Origin: Anthopleura xanthogrammica
Taxonomy: Eukaryota; Cnidaria; Anthozoa; Actiniaria; Actiniidae
Assembly (NCBI GenBank): GCA_964019055.1
Contig: OZ025208.1
Span: 17,630,228 to 17,694,227, forward strand
Reading direction: 5' to 3'
DNA length: 64,000 nt
Under the pieces are notes generated by a model. The model was given only the letters and a program-made list of their open reading frames with translations, was not told where the DNA came from and ran no database searches. Below are positions 41,569 through 54,215 of the stretch, piece after piece. Both the position numbers and the translations under genes were made by a program. The first letter of the stretch is position 1. Every line of letters begins with the position of its first letter.

Positions 41569-41880
41569 ACAAATTTTAAATCAAAGTTTAGACTCATCAA
41601 TAATAATAGTAATAATGATAATGATAAAAAGAACTTATAGTAATAATAGTAAAAATAATAATAATAATTTATAGTAATAATTCATTATAATAATTTATAA
41701 TAATGATAATAATAATAATAATTTATAGTAATAATAATTTTTATAAAATAACTTTGATATTACGCGCGCTCTGATTGGTCAAAAATCCATGTTTTATGAG
41801 AGTATAATACATGCTCGCGTCATTTTTTTTCTCTCTCTGCTTCTTAAAAGCATTTGAGCGCTAGTTATTTTATAAAAGCA

Positions 41881-42062
41881 ATAAAAAAAAACAGTTTTCC
41901 GTGTATTATTCTCTGATAAAGACACTTGGGATGTGGAGAGAACACTTGAGAAGCTGGAAACCACTCCGCTACGCGTCGTGGTTTCCTACGCTTCTCTCGT
42001 GTTCTCTCCACATCCCGCGTGTCTTTATCAGAGTATAATACACGGAAAACTGTTTTTTATTC
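41881..42062. mobile_element. Palindromic MITE-like repeat upstream of lectin gene 2
   Basis: Two arms of about 85 bp: AAAACAGTTTTCCGTGTATT through GATGTGGAGAGAACAC pairs with GTGTTCTCTCCACATC through AATACACGGAAAACTGTTTT. Absent from the otherwise similar upstream block of gene 3. Confidence 0.75.
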
Positions 42063-42262
42063 CTTAAATAATCTCCCTACAATTAGCTTTTAACATGATC
42101 TTAAAATGTTTATTTTCATTTTTTATTTCACTCTGAATTTCTTTTGTTTTTCTTTATTTCTTCATCCATCCGTCCGTGTTTATTTCTTCACTATAAATTT
42201 TTTTATCTGAAAAAATATGTTTGAAAAATACTTGTAATTTTTTTTAGCATCGACGACTCGTC

Positions 42263-45200
42263 ATGCAGCGAGTGATATTATTGCTGATGCACATTTGCAT
42301 TATTCACGGATGTGACAAGTTCAGCTTTATCAAAGAACAAGATGTAGAATTCAAAGACCACGTGATAACAACCATGACCACACCCTATGTCGAGACATGC
42401 TGGGATAAATGTGTATGGATAATGAATTGCTTCTCCATCAATGCTCGCAACACCAGTTTTGGAATGGTTGCATGTGATCTGAACAACTCCAGCAAGAAAG
42501 CGAGTCCAGGGAGCCTGGTGCCAACACAGGGATCCCAGTACCACCAGATGAATGTTAGTTCAAATGTTTTCAGTCTCCAGGCATGGAGCAGGAGAGTGAG
42601 TTTCTGTACTTATTATTGTTATTATATTATTAACACTACTTCTGTTAGGACACGAAAGAATGTGACAGAATTGGATGTACAGTTATCAAGGAAGGTAAGT
42701 GACACCAGTCTCTAATTCCTGCGCGCGCTCTCAACCCATACGGACATGGCTCTTTGCTGTCTGCAAGTTTTCATCTTTTTTCCTTTAATCGTGATCTTTA
42801 TTATTTTCTTTTTATATTGTATATATTTGTAACAAGCTATTTTCCATTTCTATTGGATTTTTTGTTAAACTTTATTCGTAAAATTTTGCGACTTTCTCCG
42901 GTGCTTACTCACAGCTTGAGATTCTCTGTTTCATCTGATTACTTTTCTTGCTTTGTCATTGCCTTTTGCCTTTTAATTTGTAATAATCTTCTTTTCATTC
43001 TATCGTGTGTTTTTTGAGTTTTTGTTTGGTCCAGTCTTAGTGCTGGCGATCTATTTGTAATAATTTAGTGCCTTTTTGCCGCTTTCTTGTATCGTTAAGG
43101 TCTATTTTCTATTTTCTATTTTCAATCCTTGTACTGCTTTTCCATTCATTTTCATATCTTGTTAATTGTTTATTTGGAACTAAGTTACTTTTATTTTGCT
43201 TAATCTAAGTATTTTCCTTTTTTCTTTCGTCTAGTTTTCCATTATTCGTTGTTTTATTTAGTGTTTTCAGTGTCCTATTTAATATTTTTAGATTCAATTT
43301 TTTTTTTTTTTTCACAAAAACGTTAGTATTTTGTTTTCTTTGCATTCGGTGCTAAGCCGTTGTGGGAAAAGGCGCGCGCGCAAGAAAAGTCAGCGGTCTG
43401 TGCTCGAGCACTCACGAGTATGGCCTCTAAAGAACGTTTAGTCAATTGTTTATACTTGAACGCTCGCAGCCTCGTTAACAAGAGAGAAAAACTTCAGTTA
43501 CTCGCTGTTGATGTTGATCTGATTGCTATCACCGAAATCTGGCTAAAGCCTAACATCCTGGATAGTGAACTCCTTCCCGGCCTCGATTTTACCATTCATA
43601 GAAGGGACAGACTCGCTAAAACAGGCGGAGGAGTCATGCTTGCAGTCAAAACTTCTCTCCACAGTTTCCGTCGACAAGACCTCGAATGTAATGCGGAGAT
43701 ATTGGTTTGCGAGCTTCGACCCGATTCGAGGCGTAAGCTGATCGTCATGGTGTGCTACAGACCGCCAGATTCCAAAATCGACTACCTAAAGGAATTCAAG
43801 AAGACACTGAGTCTCCTCTCCCGCAAGAAATTTGACCAAATTATCATTTGCGGTGACTTTAATTTACCCAATATAGACTGGAATACTGGAACTGATACAA
43901 GCAGCGACTGTAACCACAGCTACTTCACTAAGCTTCTACAAGACAACTTTCTTTGCCAAATGGTGGACTTCCCAACAAGAAACGGTAACATCCTAGATCT
44001 GATCCTCACCAACATCCCCGACAAACTTCATGGTGTCCATGGTTTTGATGATCCTTCCAACCGACCACAAGTTAATTCACTTTGTGATGGACTTTAACAT
44101 CCAGAAGAAACCCAAAACCAAACGCTCTGTGTTCAACTTCAAAAAAGCTGACTGGAAAGGACTACTCCATACACTCTCTCTTACCCCTTGGGATATGGCT
44201 TTCGTCAATAATAATGTTGATGCTTCGCTTTCCAACTGGTGTGATCTTTTCGTCTCTGCTCTAAACGACCACATTCCAAGAGTTACGGTTCGAACATTGA
44301 CTGGGAATCATTGGTTAGACAAAGAAATGTTGACCCTACTGCGAAAGAAAAACGAGCAAAGGAAGAAAGCACTAAAGACAAAGAACCAAGATGACTGGAC
44401 AAAATTTAAAGATCTAAGACGGCAGACTAAACAGCTTATGTCAAAGAAAAAGAAAGACCTAGCCAATACCCTCAGAGATTCTCTGACTGAAAATCCAAAA
44501 CGCTTCTGGTCGCTCGTCAAAGCCACCACCACCCAGCGATCCAGTCCCAACTTTCTTCGCGATGGCCAGTCATTCATAACCAACAGCGTCGACAAAGCAA
44601 ACCTACTGAATTCTTACTTCCAGTCTGTGTTCACTACTAACAACGACTCCAGTTTTACAACCACAGCTGCTGAAACACATGCTTCAACTTCTCCAACGTT
44701 GTCTGACATCAAGTTATCTGTTGCTGAAGTATCCAGAGCCCTCGAGTCCCTAGACCCAAAGAAAGCGTGTGGACCAGATAACATCCCTGGACTAGTTCTG
44801 AAAAACACTGCTCGAGCCATTGCTCCATCCCTTTACCGCCTCTTTAATCTGTCTCTGACTTTGAGTTCAGTCCCTGCTAACTGGAAACGTGCAAACGTTA
44901 CACCTGTGTACAAGAAAGATGATCCATCTCTAGCACACAACTACAGACCCATCTCCCTACTGTGTATTATGTCTAAAACTCTTGAACGCTGTATATTTGA
45001 ACACTGTTATCCTCATCTGTCTCCACTGTTGTACCACCTTCAACATGGCTTCCTTAGAGGAAAGTCAACTATCACACAACTAATCACTGTCTACCACGAC
45101 ATTCTCGAGAACCTCGCTGATGGTAAAGAAGTCGATGCTGTCCACCTTGATCTGTCAAAAGCATTTGACAAAGTCTCCCATCACATCCTCCATTAAGGGG

Positions 45201-48200
45201 ACTGCAAGCTTGCCCTGTTTGCTGATGACTCCAAGCTTTATAAAGTCATCCAGTCTGAATCCTCGAAGCTTTCACTTCAAAATGACATCAACAATCTTCA
45301 TCGATGGAGCATCGACTCCAACATGGCATTCAACACCAGTAAATGTAAAGTTCTTCACATGACCAAGAAAAGATCTCATCGCCCACCCGAAGCGCAATAC
45401 CAACTTGGCAACGCACTCTTGTAAGTGCAGATCACACCAAAGACCTTGGTGTCACAGTCTCACACGATCTGACATGGCCCAAACACATTAACAACATGTG
45501 TGCCAAGGCAAACAAGACACTCGGCCTGGTGAAGCGTACGTGTGGAAGACACATCACTGATGTAAGAACCAGAAAACACCTGTACTGCTGTCTAGTAAGA
45601 CCACAGCTTGAATACGCATCCAGTGTTTGGTCACCACACACTATCAAACATCGGCGCCTCATCGAGAACGTACAGCGACGAGCCACCAAGTTTGTCCTTA
45701 ACTATCCCAAGGACTTGACAAGTCATGGAGGAAGGAAACCAACTCCTGGTTCCAACCGAAACAAATTATAAGACAAGAAACTATGACAAGAACAATCTGG
45801 CTGTGATGACCAAAAGGCAAACCTACTTCAGATGTTCCTTCTTCCCAAGAACAATCAATCTGTGGAACAGTCTACCAAGTGAAATGAAGTGCCAGCAATC
45901 TCTGAAAAACTTTAAAACCTGCATAACCAAATTTTATCAAATGAAACAAATCTCTTATCAAGCTCCATAGACTATATTAGTAATCACTTAAAGACAGCTT
46001 AGTTCTTTCCTACATATTTATATTGACTGATCAACTAATCTCGACCCAAATGGCCGATTAGTTCACCAATCAAATTTCTGAATATATTATTGTCTATATA
46101 ATATTTTCCTATCAATATATCCTACTAATTCCTTATAACGTTAAATCACTATACCTCATTTCTGTTTTGTCTGATAGAGCCTGATTAAGAAATCCCTGCC
46201 TACTGATGGGGTTAGTTAATCACTGATCAGTTTTTTATTTTTTATTTATTTTTTAGAAAATACCATTATTCGGGATTTGAATGAAATGAACCAATCTCTG
46301 ATTTTGGCAACATAATAAATAGTATTTGCTTAATTATTTCGTATATATATTAACATGTTTATATGGTTTTACATATACTTCCATTTATTTGATTCCTAGA
46401 TATATTTTAAATAATATAAACGTATCTTGAATTATCTCTCAAATATAGGATTTAATCGATTTATTTAATCAAACTTAGAATCAAATATAAAGTGGTTTTC
46501 AAAAACCCATCTATATTCCATAGCGTTTGGTCCTTAAATAGTTTGGTTTTTTTCCGATGTTTTGGAAATATTTTTTGAAGCTGAATTTGGGTATCTAATA
46601 AGTTGGCAGAAATTTGTGATCTTGTCTCCAAATTCACTCGCACAATCAGTAACCTCACAGCACATGCCTTAGTGACGTATGACATTGTTTTTGTTCACTC
46701 AGATTTGGGTGGCGGATGGTATCGTATTAATGATGCTGCTGTGAAGATGATCCATGAAAACAAAACCTGGATCGATGCACGAGCCCACTGTCAGTCCCAA
46801 GGAGCTGATCTGGCTTCTATAAAAACAAATTATGAAAATCTATTCATTAAAGATTTGTTCTTGAAAAGTATGACGTCAAACAGCAATAAGATAGGTATGT
46901 TGATTTTTATAAACTAACCAACCAAACAACCAATCATACGGCTACCCACCCAACCAAACGACCATCCCACCAACCATACGGCTACCCAACCAACCAAACG
47001 ACCATCCCACCAACCATACGGCTACCCACCCAACCAAACGACCATCCCACCAACCATACGGCTACCCAACCAACCAAACGACCATCCCACCAACCATACG
47101 GCTACCCAACCAACCAAACGACCATCCCACCAACCATACGGCTACCCACCCAACCAAACGACCATCCCACCAACCATACGGCTACCCACCCAACCAAACG
47201 ACCATCCCACCAACCATACGGCTACCCAACCAACCAAACGACCATCCCACCAACCATACGGCTACCCAACCAACCAAACGACCATCCCACCAACCATACG
47301 GCTACCCACCCAACCAAACGACCATCCCACCAACCATACGGCTACCCAACCAACCAAACGACCATCCCACCAACCATACGGCTACCCAACCAACCAAACG
47401 ACCATCCCACCAACCATACGGCTACCCAACCAACCAAACGACCATCCCACCATCCATACGGCTACCCAACCAACCAAACGACCATCCCACCAACCATACG
47501 GCTACCCAACCAACCAAACGACCATCCCACCAACCATACGGCTACCCAACCAACCAAACGACCATCCCACCAACCATATGGCTACCCAACCAACCAAACG
47601 ACCATCCCACCATCCATACGGCTACCCAACCAACCAAACGACCATCCTACCAACCATACGGCTACCCACCCAACCAAACGACCATCCCACCATCCATACG
47701 GCTACCCAACCAACCAAACGACCATCCCACCAACCATACGGCTACCCAACCAACCAAACGACCATCCCACCATCCATACGGCTACCCAACCAACCAAACG
47801 ACCATCCCACCAACCATACGGCTACCCAACCAACCAAACGACCATCCCACCATCCATACGGCTACCCAACCAACCAAACGACCATCCCACCAACCATACG
47901 GCTACCCAACCAACCAAACGACCATCCCACCAACCATACGGCTACCCAACCAACCAAACGACCATCCCACCAACCATACGGCTACCCAACCAACCAAACG
48001 ACCATCCCACCAACCATACGGCTACCCAACCAACCAAACGACCATCCCACCAACCATATGGCTACCCAACCAACCAAACGACCATCCCACCATCCATACG
48101 GCTACCCAACCAACCAAACGACCATCCTACCAACCATACGGCTACCCACCCAACCAAACGACCATCCCACCATCCATACGGCTACCCAACCAACCAAACG

Positions 48201-50203
48201 ACCATCCCACCAACCATACGGCTACCCAACCAACCAAACGACCATCCCACCAACCATACGGCTACCCAACCAACCAAACGACCATCCCACCAACCATACG
48301 GCTACCCAACCAACCAAACGACCATCCCACCAACCATACGGCTACCCAACCAACCAAACGACCATCTCACCAACCATACGGCTACCCAACCAACCAAACG
48401 ACCATCCCACCAACCATACGGCTACCCAACCAACCAAACGACTATCCCAACAACCATACGGCTACCCAACCAACCAAACGACCATCCCAACAACCATACG
48501 GCTACCCAACCAACCAAACGACTATCCTCCCAACCATAAATAACTTTTTAAATCAATTTTTTTCTATTTCTATTTCCTTATCATATATATTTTATACATG
48601 ACTCTATCTTAGCAACCCCTAGGCTAAACTGGATTAAATAAATAAAGTTGAAATTAATATAAAATAAATGCGTTGAAAAAATTGTTTTCCAGCACTGCCA
48701 GTAAATGAATTATCAGGGTTGTTGAAGTACTGGGCACTTGAAGGAACCGATGGAGACGTCGAGTAAGTAATGTACCAACAACTAACAAACAGATGATAAC
48801 GATCTGTATATGGAGATATTGATGTTGTAGATAGCATTGTACAGCTTTAGAAATCTGACGAAGAAGCGCTAGTTAGCTTTACGCTTGGACCACAAAATGT
48901 GTCCACTATAGCAGGCCGTCAACTAAGCCTTTTTTATTGTTCCATAGGCTGAAGGGAACTCCTACTCCAAGGTACGAAATGGTCGACGGAGAAAAAGCAC
49001 TTTACTTAACTGGATTCAGAGGCTACGCAGAAGTTCCGGCAGTTGTGATGAATCCCGAGGGATACACGTTCATGTTGTGGATCAAGCTTGCCAACCAGAG
49101 TATAGTAGAAAATGAAAATATATACAGCAATTGGGGTAGTGACCAACATAGTTTTCGCTTGATCACAAAAAGGTCTTTCGAAGCTTTATATTTAAGGATC
49201 AGGAAACAAGACGGGAATACGCGGGATGCCGCTTACGCATAGTAAGTTAATATGTATTATATTATACATTTTACTCAGTGTCTCAATTCTGATTGGCCGA
49301 GAGCCTTAAGCCAATCCCCGATATCGTGATTCAAGATTTTAAACAAGATTGAGTAAACGGAGTAAACAACTTTTAGAAGAGTTCAGTGTGAAAATGCGCT
49401 TCTTTTAGTACTCCAAAGACAAGTTACATCTCAAGATGGAGGCAGAAATGGAAGCCCTGTTAATGCTTAAACATCAACTCTTAAAACCGAGACGAAAATT
49501 TAAATATTCCTTCAGAAATTTCGGGAAATTTGAGCTCTGAATTTACTAAGTATCATGACTTGAACTGCGCATGTCCGTTTTATTGCCCGCGAACGTTCTT
49601 AATCTACATTCTGATTGACTGTATTTTCGATAGTGTGGGATAATTCGTATTGCTGATCATCTGTTAACGTTCTGCTTGTAATTGATTGTTTAGTATTAAC
49701 ATGAACGGCTGGAACCACATCGCTGTCACTTGGAACAAAACTAAAGGGAAGATCAGGATTACGGTGAACGGAAACCAGAAGCTCAATAAGGATTTTGTAT
49801 CCCTCCTACCTACAGCCTACAAAACTTACCACCTTGGTTTTAAGGGGGAGGAAATAACTTATGCCAATTCTAAAGGAGCATTCCATGGTCACATGAGACA
49901 TCTGATGGTCTTCAATAACAGTATGACTGATCAGGAGATACAGGCAGCAATGAGTAAGTGTTTGTCGTTATTGGCTTTGACTAGTACTGTTGTGAAGAAG
50001 CTATTGGGAATAGTAGGTCTTAATTTTCCATCCCTATACAACCCCCCTCCCACTCCCTCTTGTGAAGCAGAATTTGCCTCTGGACATCCTGTTGTAGCAA
50101 AAATTGTAAAACTAAAATGAAAAGGTAAAAAATGAAAGTAGTCTTCGCGCTTTGTAATCATAATATACACTCAAAACATGTTCCCACTCTTGCTTGCCTA
50201 ACC

Positions 50204-50246
<43 letters not shown>

Positions 50247-50817
50247 TGATTTGATTTTATTTATTTATTTATTTTCTTATTTTTATTTATTTTTAATATT
50301 AGAAATAATAATACTTTATTGACAATTCCTTTAAATAAAAATAACTTGTATTGGTACTAATGTCTTTGTATAATAAGTAGAATAAAACTAAATAGTAACC
50401 CGTATAATAATAAAAATAAAAATAATTATTATTATTATTATTACTATTATATTATTATATTATCACATAATCATCCATTATTATTATTTATCTTTTTAAA
50501 GGAATTGTCAATAAAGTATTACTTATTATTATTATATTATTATTATTATTATTATTAATACAATTACTATGATTATTATTATTGTATATACAGATTATGA
50601 ACAACAAGGATTTTGGATTGGTCTCAATGCCCTGAATGATACCAGCACCTTCAAGTGGAGTGATGGGACCAGCACCCAAAACATGGTTTTGCCTTATTTT
50701 CTAGGAGTTCCTCCCTCTAATGGTAAAAGATGTGTTGCAGTAAATTTGAAAGGAAAATGGTTTGACAAAATTTGCATGCAATCTAGTTCATTTGTTTGTA
50801 AGAAGCCATTTCCCTAA
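42263..50817 (+). CDS. Secreted PAN / split C-type lectin / LamG protein, copy 2 (complete)
   Basis: Coding exons: 42263-42553, 42649-42694, 46703-46894, 48693-48762, 48948-49241, 49694-49953, 50594-50817. They have exactly the same lengths and phases as copy 1 and also give 458 residues. The domain order is signal peptide, PAN/apple, lectin first half, LamG, lectin second half. All seven exons are open although intron 2 holds a 3.5-kb LINE and intron 3 a 1.6-kb minisatellite. Exon 7 is identical to copy 1 at the base level. Exon 5 differs most: GRGQTSFLLV in copy 1 corresponds to GSDQHSFRLI. Intron 5 is about 0.8 kb shorter. Function as for copy 1; the differences sit on the LamG half. Whether the long introns still splice efficiently cannot be seen from sequence. 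Confidence 0.87.
42721..46257 (+). mobile_element. LINE insertion in intron 2 of lectin gene 2
   Basis: The intron matches genes 1 and 3 up to AGTCTCTAATTCCT (about 42719), then departs into GCGCGCGCTC, a pyrimidine-rich possible 5' UTR, an endonuclease-RT reading frame and a T-rich end near 46257. The sequence preceding the lectin exon (from about 46535) again matches gene 1. The right boundary is approximate and I did not find a clear target duplication. It lies in the same orientation as the gene. Confidence 0.7.
43360..45970 (+). pseudogene. LINE ORF2 (endonuclease plus RT) with an internal RT deletion
   Basis: Endonuclease frame 43360-44097: LYLNARSLVNKREKLQ, IAITEIWL, GGGVMLAVK, CYRPPDS, ICGDFNLPNIDW. 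A frameshift near 44050 leads to frame 44030-45196 (TDHKLI), including NYRPISLL and RT motif A (LDLSKAFDKVSHH). Motif A runs almost directly (TAA, then GDCK) into motif C (LALFADDSKLY). The stretch between, about 80-90 residues with motif B, is deleted. Further breaks occur at about 45424 and 45770. The C-terminal pieces 45496-45771 (LEYASSVWSPHT) and 45725-45970 (RTINLWNSLPSEMK) are in other frames. It differs from the LINEs at 14 and 19 kb in G+C and sequence. Inactive. Confidence 0.88.
46915..48537. repeat. 40-bp minisatellite, ~40 units, in intron 3 of lectin gene 2
   Basis: The unit contains CCAACCAAACGACCATCCCA and CCAACCATACGGCTACCCA. It is open in several frames because 40-bp units rotate the frame; the Thr/Pro-rich 321-residue frame starting at 47578 is a repeat artefact. 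Marker variants recur every 480 bp, revealing a 12-unit higher-order repeat. Gene 1 has only about three units here; gene 3 has degenerate remnants (60478-60560). Confidence 0.97.
50202..50580. repeat. ATT-rich microsatellite complex in intron 6 of lectin gene 2
   Basis: Arrays of ATT (50202-50246, 50425-50480, 50525-50580) are separated by A/T-rich sequence. An inverted match, AATAATACTTTATTGACAAT at 50306 and its complement at about 50505, flanks the middle. The last array runs up to the exon 7 acceptor. Confidence 0.8.
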
Positions 50818-53121
50818 GGAAAAAGGGAATTATTGATCGTACAATTGATGAAGCACTTAACTTGAGCTACAATCGGCAAATGAGTAATGAGACCTTCATG
50901 CTAAATTTCTAATCTCATGGAAATATTTGCGAAATTTGAATCTAAAATTTATTCCCAAATACTATAATCATCATCATCAGGACTTTACTAAAGTAAGTAA
51001 TGCTTAGGAGTTAATTTCTCAAACCCAGTTTTTTGGTAGAGCAGCGGTGTGCTAGAAACCATCTCGGACTGGGTTCAGTTTTAAAAAAAATTTTTTAATT
51101 AACTGGTAGGGCATTACCTACTTTAGTAAGCATATATTTAATCGCCTTTTATTTGCCTTGGAAGCAAGATGCTTCACCAAAGAGTGTAAAAGAATCCCCC
51201 TTGTTCTCTAGTTTTCCTCCTTCTAAAATCCTCAACACGCTAAATTCCAATTTAACATTTGAGTTAACTGTGCCATTGGAACACAGTATTAAGAGGCAAG
51301 AATTCCTACCCTTCCCTCCTGCGTTAGCCTTGCAATTCACGCACTATTCTTTATAATTAAACATCCTAATAACCCAAGAAATGTAAGTCATCGTGATGAA
51401 TACCTTAATAAACACTTTGATATCACCATCACTTTTGTACAGTATTATGTACATGTGTCCAAATCGTGTTCTGAAGTGTCTCTTGATCAGGTATGAATGA
51501 TATATGCATGTATCTATTATAGAAGGTTAAATATTCATACCGGTCCCGATGATTGTAGATGTCTCATTCCATTTATTGCAAAGACAATTAAAATATTCTT
51601 CATATCTTCAACAAAGAATCCTATTCCAAAAATGAGACAAGACTGGTTCCTTACAAATTCTAACTTAAAAATTGCTGCTGTGGTCGTGTAGTTTGATCAT
51701 CATGTTTGAATATTTATGATTGCTTGTTGATACGTTGTCCCCCCTGCTACTAGAGTTTTTTCCTAGTTTTCTGATATCTATTCTTTCATTGACTTCTCTA
51801 AATCCCAATTTCAACAATTCGATCTTTAGGCTCTCAACTGGACTAGAAGATTCCACTGTTATGGTTGTCCCATGCTGTGATATGACAGTCAAACTAAATT
51901 AGATTTTAACTATTAGACTTCAACTATTCAAGCTTCAACCTTCTATCTGCGTTAGTTGTGTTGTATTCATCACGCCCCCAGAGATCACTCCTGGGTTACC
52001 AGGGGATATTTTTATTAACACACTTGATAACGGTAACCAAGGACTTTCACTCATACTAGAAAAACAACTCACTTCAACGTGCTTAGGTAATGGAAATAAA
52101 TAAGATAAGTCGCAATGAACGAGAAAAGTTTTCTCCATGAGTCTAAGGGATCTTTTAAAAAGTAACTAAGTTACAGAAAAAGGTAAAGTTGTATTGGAAT
52201 CCATATCACTAGATTTCTATTTTCATTTTAATATATATTCATTAAATTGATTTTTTTTCTTTCTTTTCGTCTCTTGTGTGTACTCTGCTCACATATGATG
52301 GCTGGTACAAGAATGTTAATCCCTTCGAAAGCTGAATATGCTAAGTATGGTTTTACCACTGGGTCAGTCTATGAAGAGAGATGGGGTTTAATGTTAAGTG
52401 TTATGGACCCAATGTTTTTACTCTCTAAAAGTTAATATTAAGTGTCATGTAAAATATTACAGTTTTTAATGTTACGAAATTTTACTGTTTTGCTGTGAAA
52501 TGGCCTAAAAAAATACTGTTATGTAAAGTAGACCTCCCATCCATACCATACATATAACTTGGCAAACAAACCAATGTAATAACGACTCACCGGGACTGAC
52601 CGTGATGATGTCAAACTCTCAAAATATCATTACTTGATCATTAAAAATGGATGAAGTTTGCTTATATCAAAGCTATCGATGTTTTTGTTTTGCCATTCTT
52701 CAAAACTGAAGGTGAACTGAAGGTGATCGGCTTTACCTTTACAATAACTACCACTGTTTTTTCAAGAATCTTCAACTCCAGCTTTTACTGAAAGGTAAAA
52801 ATCTTTGACTTTGGTTTGTTTGTTTTAAACCTGGAAAAAATTGTAATCAGTTTTAAACCAGTTTTTTTAATCAAAAAGAAAAGAAGTAACTCTTTATTCA
52901 ATCTATCAGTGCAAAACTTTCAAAACTTCGCCATATTGAATTGATTCTTCTATAATTTCTTTGATATTTTTTTGTGCGGTTGTTTTTAAGACCACTATCT
53001 GCAAAATTAAACAGTGTTACTCATGAATGTAGCATTAGAACTCAGTTAAGATGATTGGGATCTTAGAATCTTAAAGCCCTGTGTTTTTCTCCGTGTTCTC
53101 CAGTTTTTCTTCAGAGAAGTT
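50818..53121. other. Downstream block of lectin gene 2, duplicate of 34782-37227
   Basis: Collinear with the gene 1 flank and nearly identical for the first 600 bases, with more differences further on. AATAAACACTTTG near 51406 could serve as poly-A signal. No gene called, for the same reasons as in the gene 1 block. Confidence 0.6.
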
Positions 53122-53527
53122 CCCAGAGGTTGTTTCAGGGTTCGATAGGTGAGTTAGCCATGCCCTGACTTAGATCAGCCCAGAGGTTGTTTCAGGGTTC
53201 AATCTGTGAGTTAGCCATGCCCTGACTTAGATCACAACTGAGGTTGTTTTAGGGTTCGATAGGTGAGTTAGCCGTGCTCTGATTTAGATCAGCCCAGAGA
53301 TTGTTTCAGGGTTTAATCTGTGAGTTAGCCGTGCCCTGATTTAGATCAGCCCAGAGATTGTTTCAGGGTTCTATCTGTGAGTTAGCCGTGCCCTGACTTA
53401 GATCAGCCCAGAGGTTGTTTCAGGGTTTAATCTGTGAGTTAGCCGTGCCCTGATTTAGATCAGCCCAGAGATTGTTTCAGGGTTTAATCTGTGAGTTAGC
53501 CGTGCCCTGATTTAGATCAGCCCAGAC
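53122..53527. repeat. 57-bp minisatellite, first part (~7 units)
   Basis: Same unit as at 37228-37876, with more TTTAATCTGTGAG and GCCGTGCCCTGATTTAG variants. It is cut by an inverted-repeat insertion at 53528. Confidence 0.9.
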
Positions 53528-54025
53528 CATAGTTAATGGAGTGGAATGGTTTGGAAACCTATTGTTCTAGGTTTTTGTTCAACCTTTTCTATTGTTATAT
53601 GACGTTGACCGTGCACAGAGAAGAAAAAGTTGCAGCGTTTGTTCATCGTAAATTAGAGAACATAGACGTTTTTTCCTCAAAAATGTTCTAAAATAGGAGA
53701 TATTTCTTAATTAATTCTATATGATAAAAATTAATTGTTTACTGAAAAGGGTAATCACCTTTTTGAACGCTTTCTTATCTATCATCTAGTAACTTAACTG
53801 TATCTGCGCGGAATTATTTATCCTCTTCTTTGTAATCTTAGAATGAAAATTTTACACTTTCAAAATGATCGTACATGAAAATAGTACAGAAACTAGTATT
53901 TTCAGCCATACTTGCTTTGGTTCATTGTGCACGGTCAATAACACGTGATGGTACGTTTCAACATCGCTCGCCAAACAAAAACCTAGAACAATAGGTTTCC
54001 AAACCATTCCACTCCATTAACTATG
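53528..54025. mobile_element. 498-bp MITE with 52-bp perfect TIRs inserted in the minisatellite
   Basis: The first 52 bp, starting CATAGTTAATGGAGTGG, are the exact reverse complement of the last 52. CCCAGAC flanks both sides (53521-53527 and 54026-54032), a 7-bp target duplication (8 bp if the terminal G is counted). This part of the minisatellite is the target. Subterminal TTGACCGTGCAC is also inverted. No coding frame. Confidence 0.85.
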
Positions 54026-54051
54026 CCCAGACTGAGGTTCTTTGTATAGGT

Positions 54052-54210
54052 AATAGCATGGTTTGGAGTGATATTTGGCATAAATACCCGACGAGTGATA
54101 TTTCAAAACTGTTGTAATTTCGCGAGCCGTCCTCGAAGAGTGAAGTTATAACAATTTTGGAATATCATGAGTGGTATTTATGCCAAATATCACGAACAAA
54201 CCATGCTATT
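54052..54210. mobile_element. 159-bp hairpin element
   Basis: AATAGCATGGTTTG at 54052 pairs with CAAACCATGCTATT at 54197-54210. TGATATTTGGCATAAATACC pairs with its inverse, and an inner TGATATTTCAAAACTGTTGT pairs imperfectly, so almost the whole length folds. Confidence 0.75.
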
Positions 54211-54215
54211 ATTTG

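Larger units (their letters stand above)
41165..42247. other. Upstream region of lectin gene 2, shared with gene 3
   Basis: About 500 bp (41165-41640) match 58143-58620, including AACTGAGG, ACCAATCAGCGCGCAGCTTA and CAAGATGGCGGATCG-like sequence. Neither upstream block resembles that of gene 1. The region holds a 30-bp perfect hairpin, TAA-type microsatellites (41600-41745) and a palindromic MITE. The first coding exon has an acceptor TTTTTTTAG at 42247, so a non-coding 5' exon must lie upstream. No promoter motif could be fixed. Confidence 0.5.

Noticed and set aside
47578..48543. 321-residue Thr/Pro-rich open frame
   Set aside because: Entirely a product of the 40-bp minisatellite in an intron; no splice or start context.
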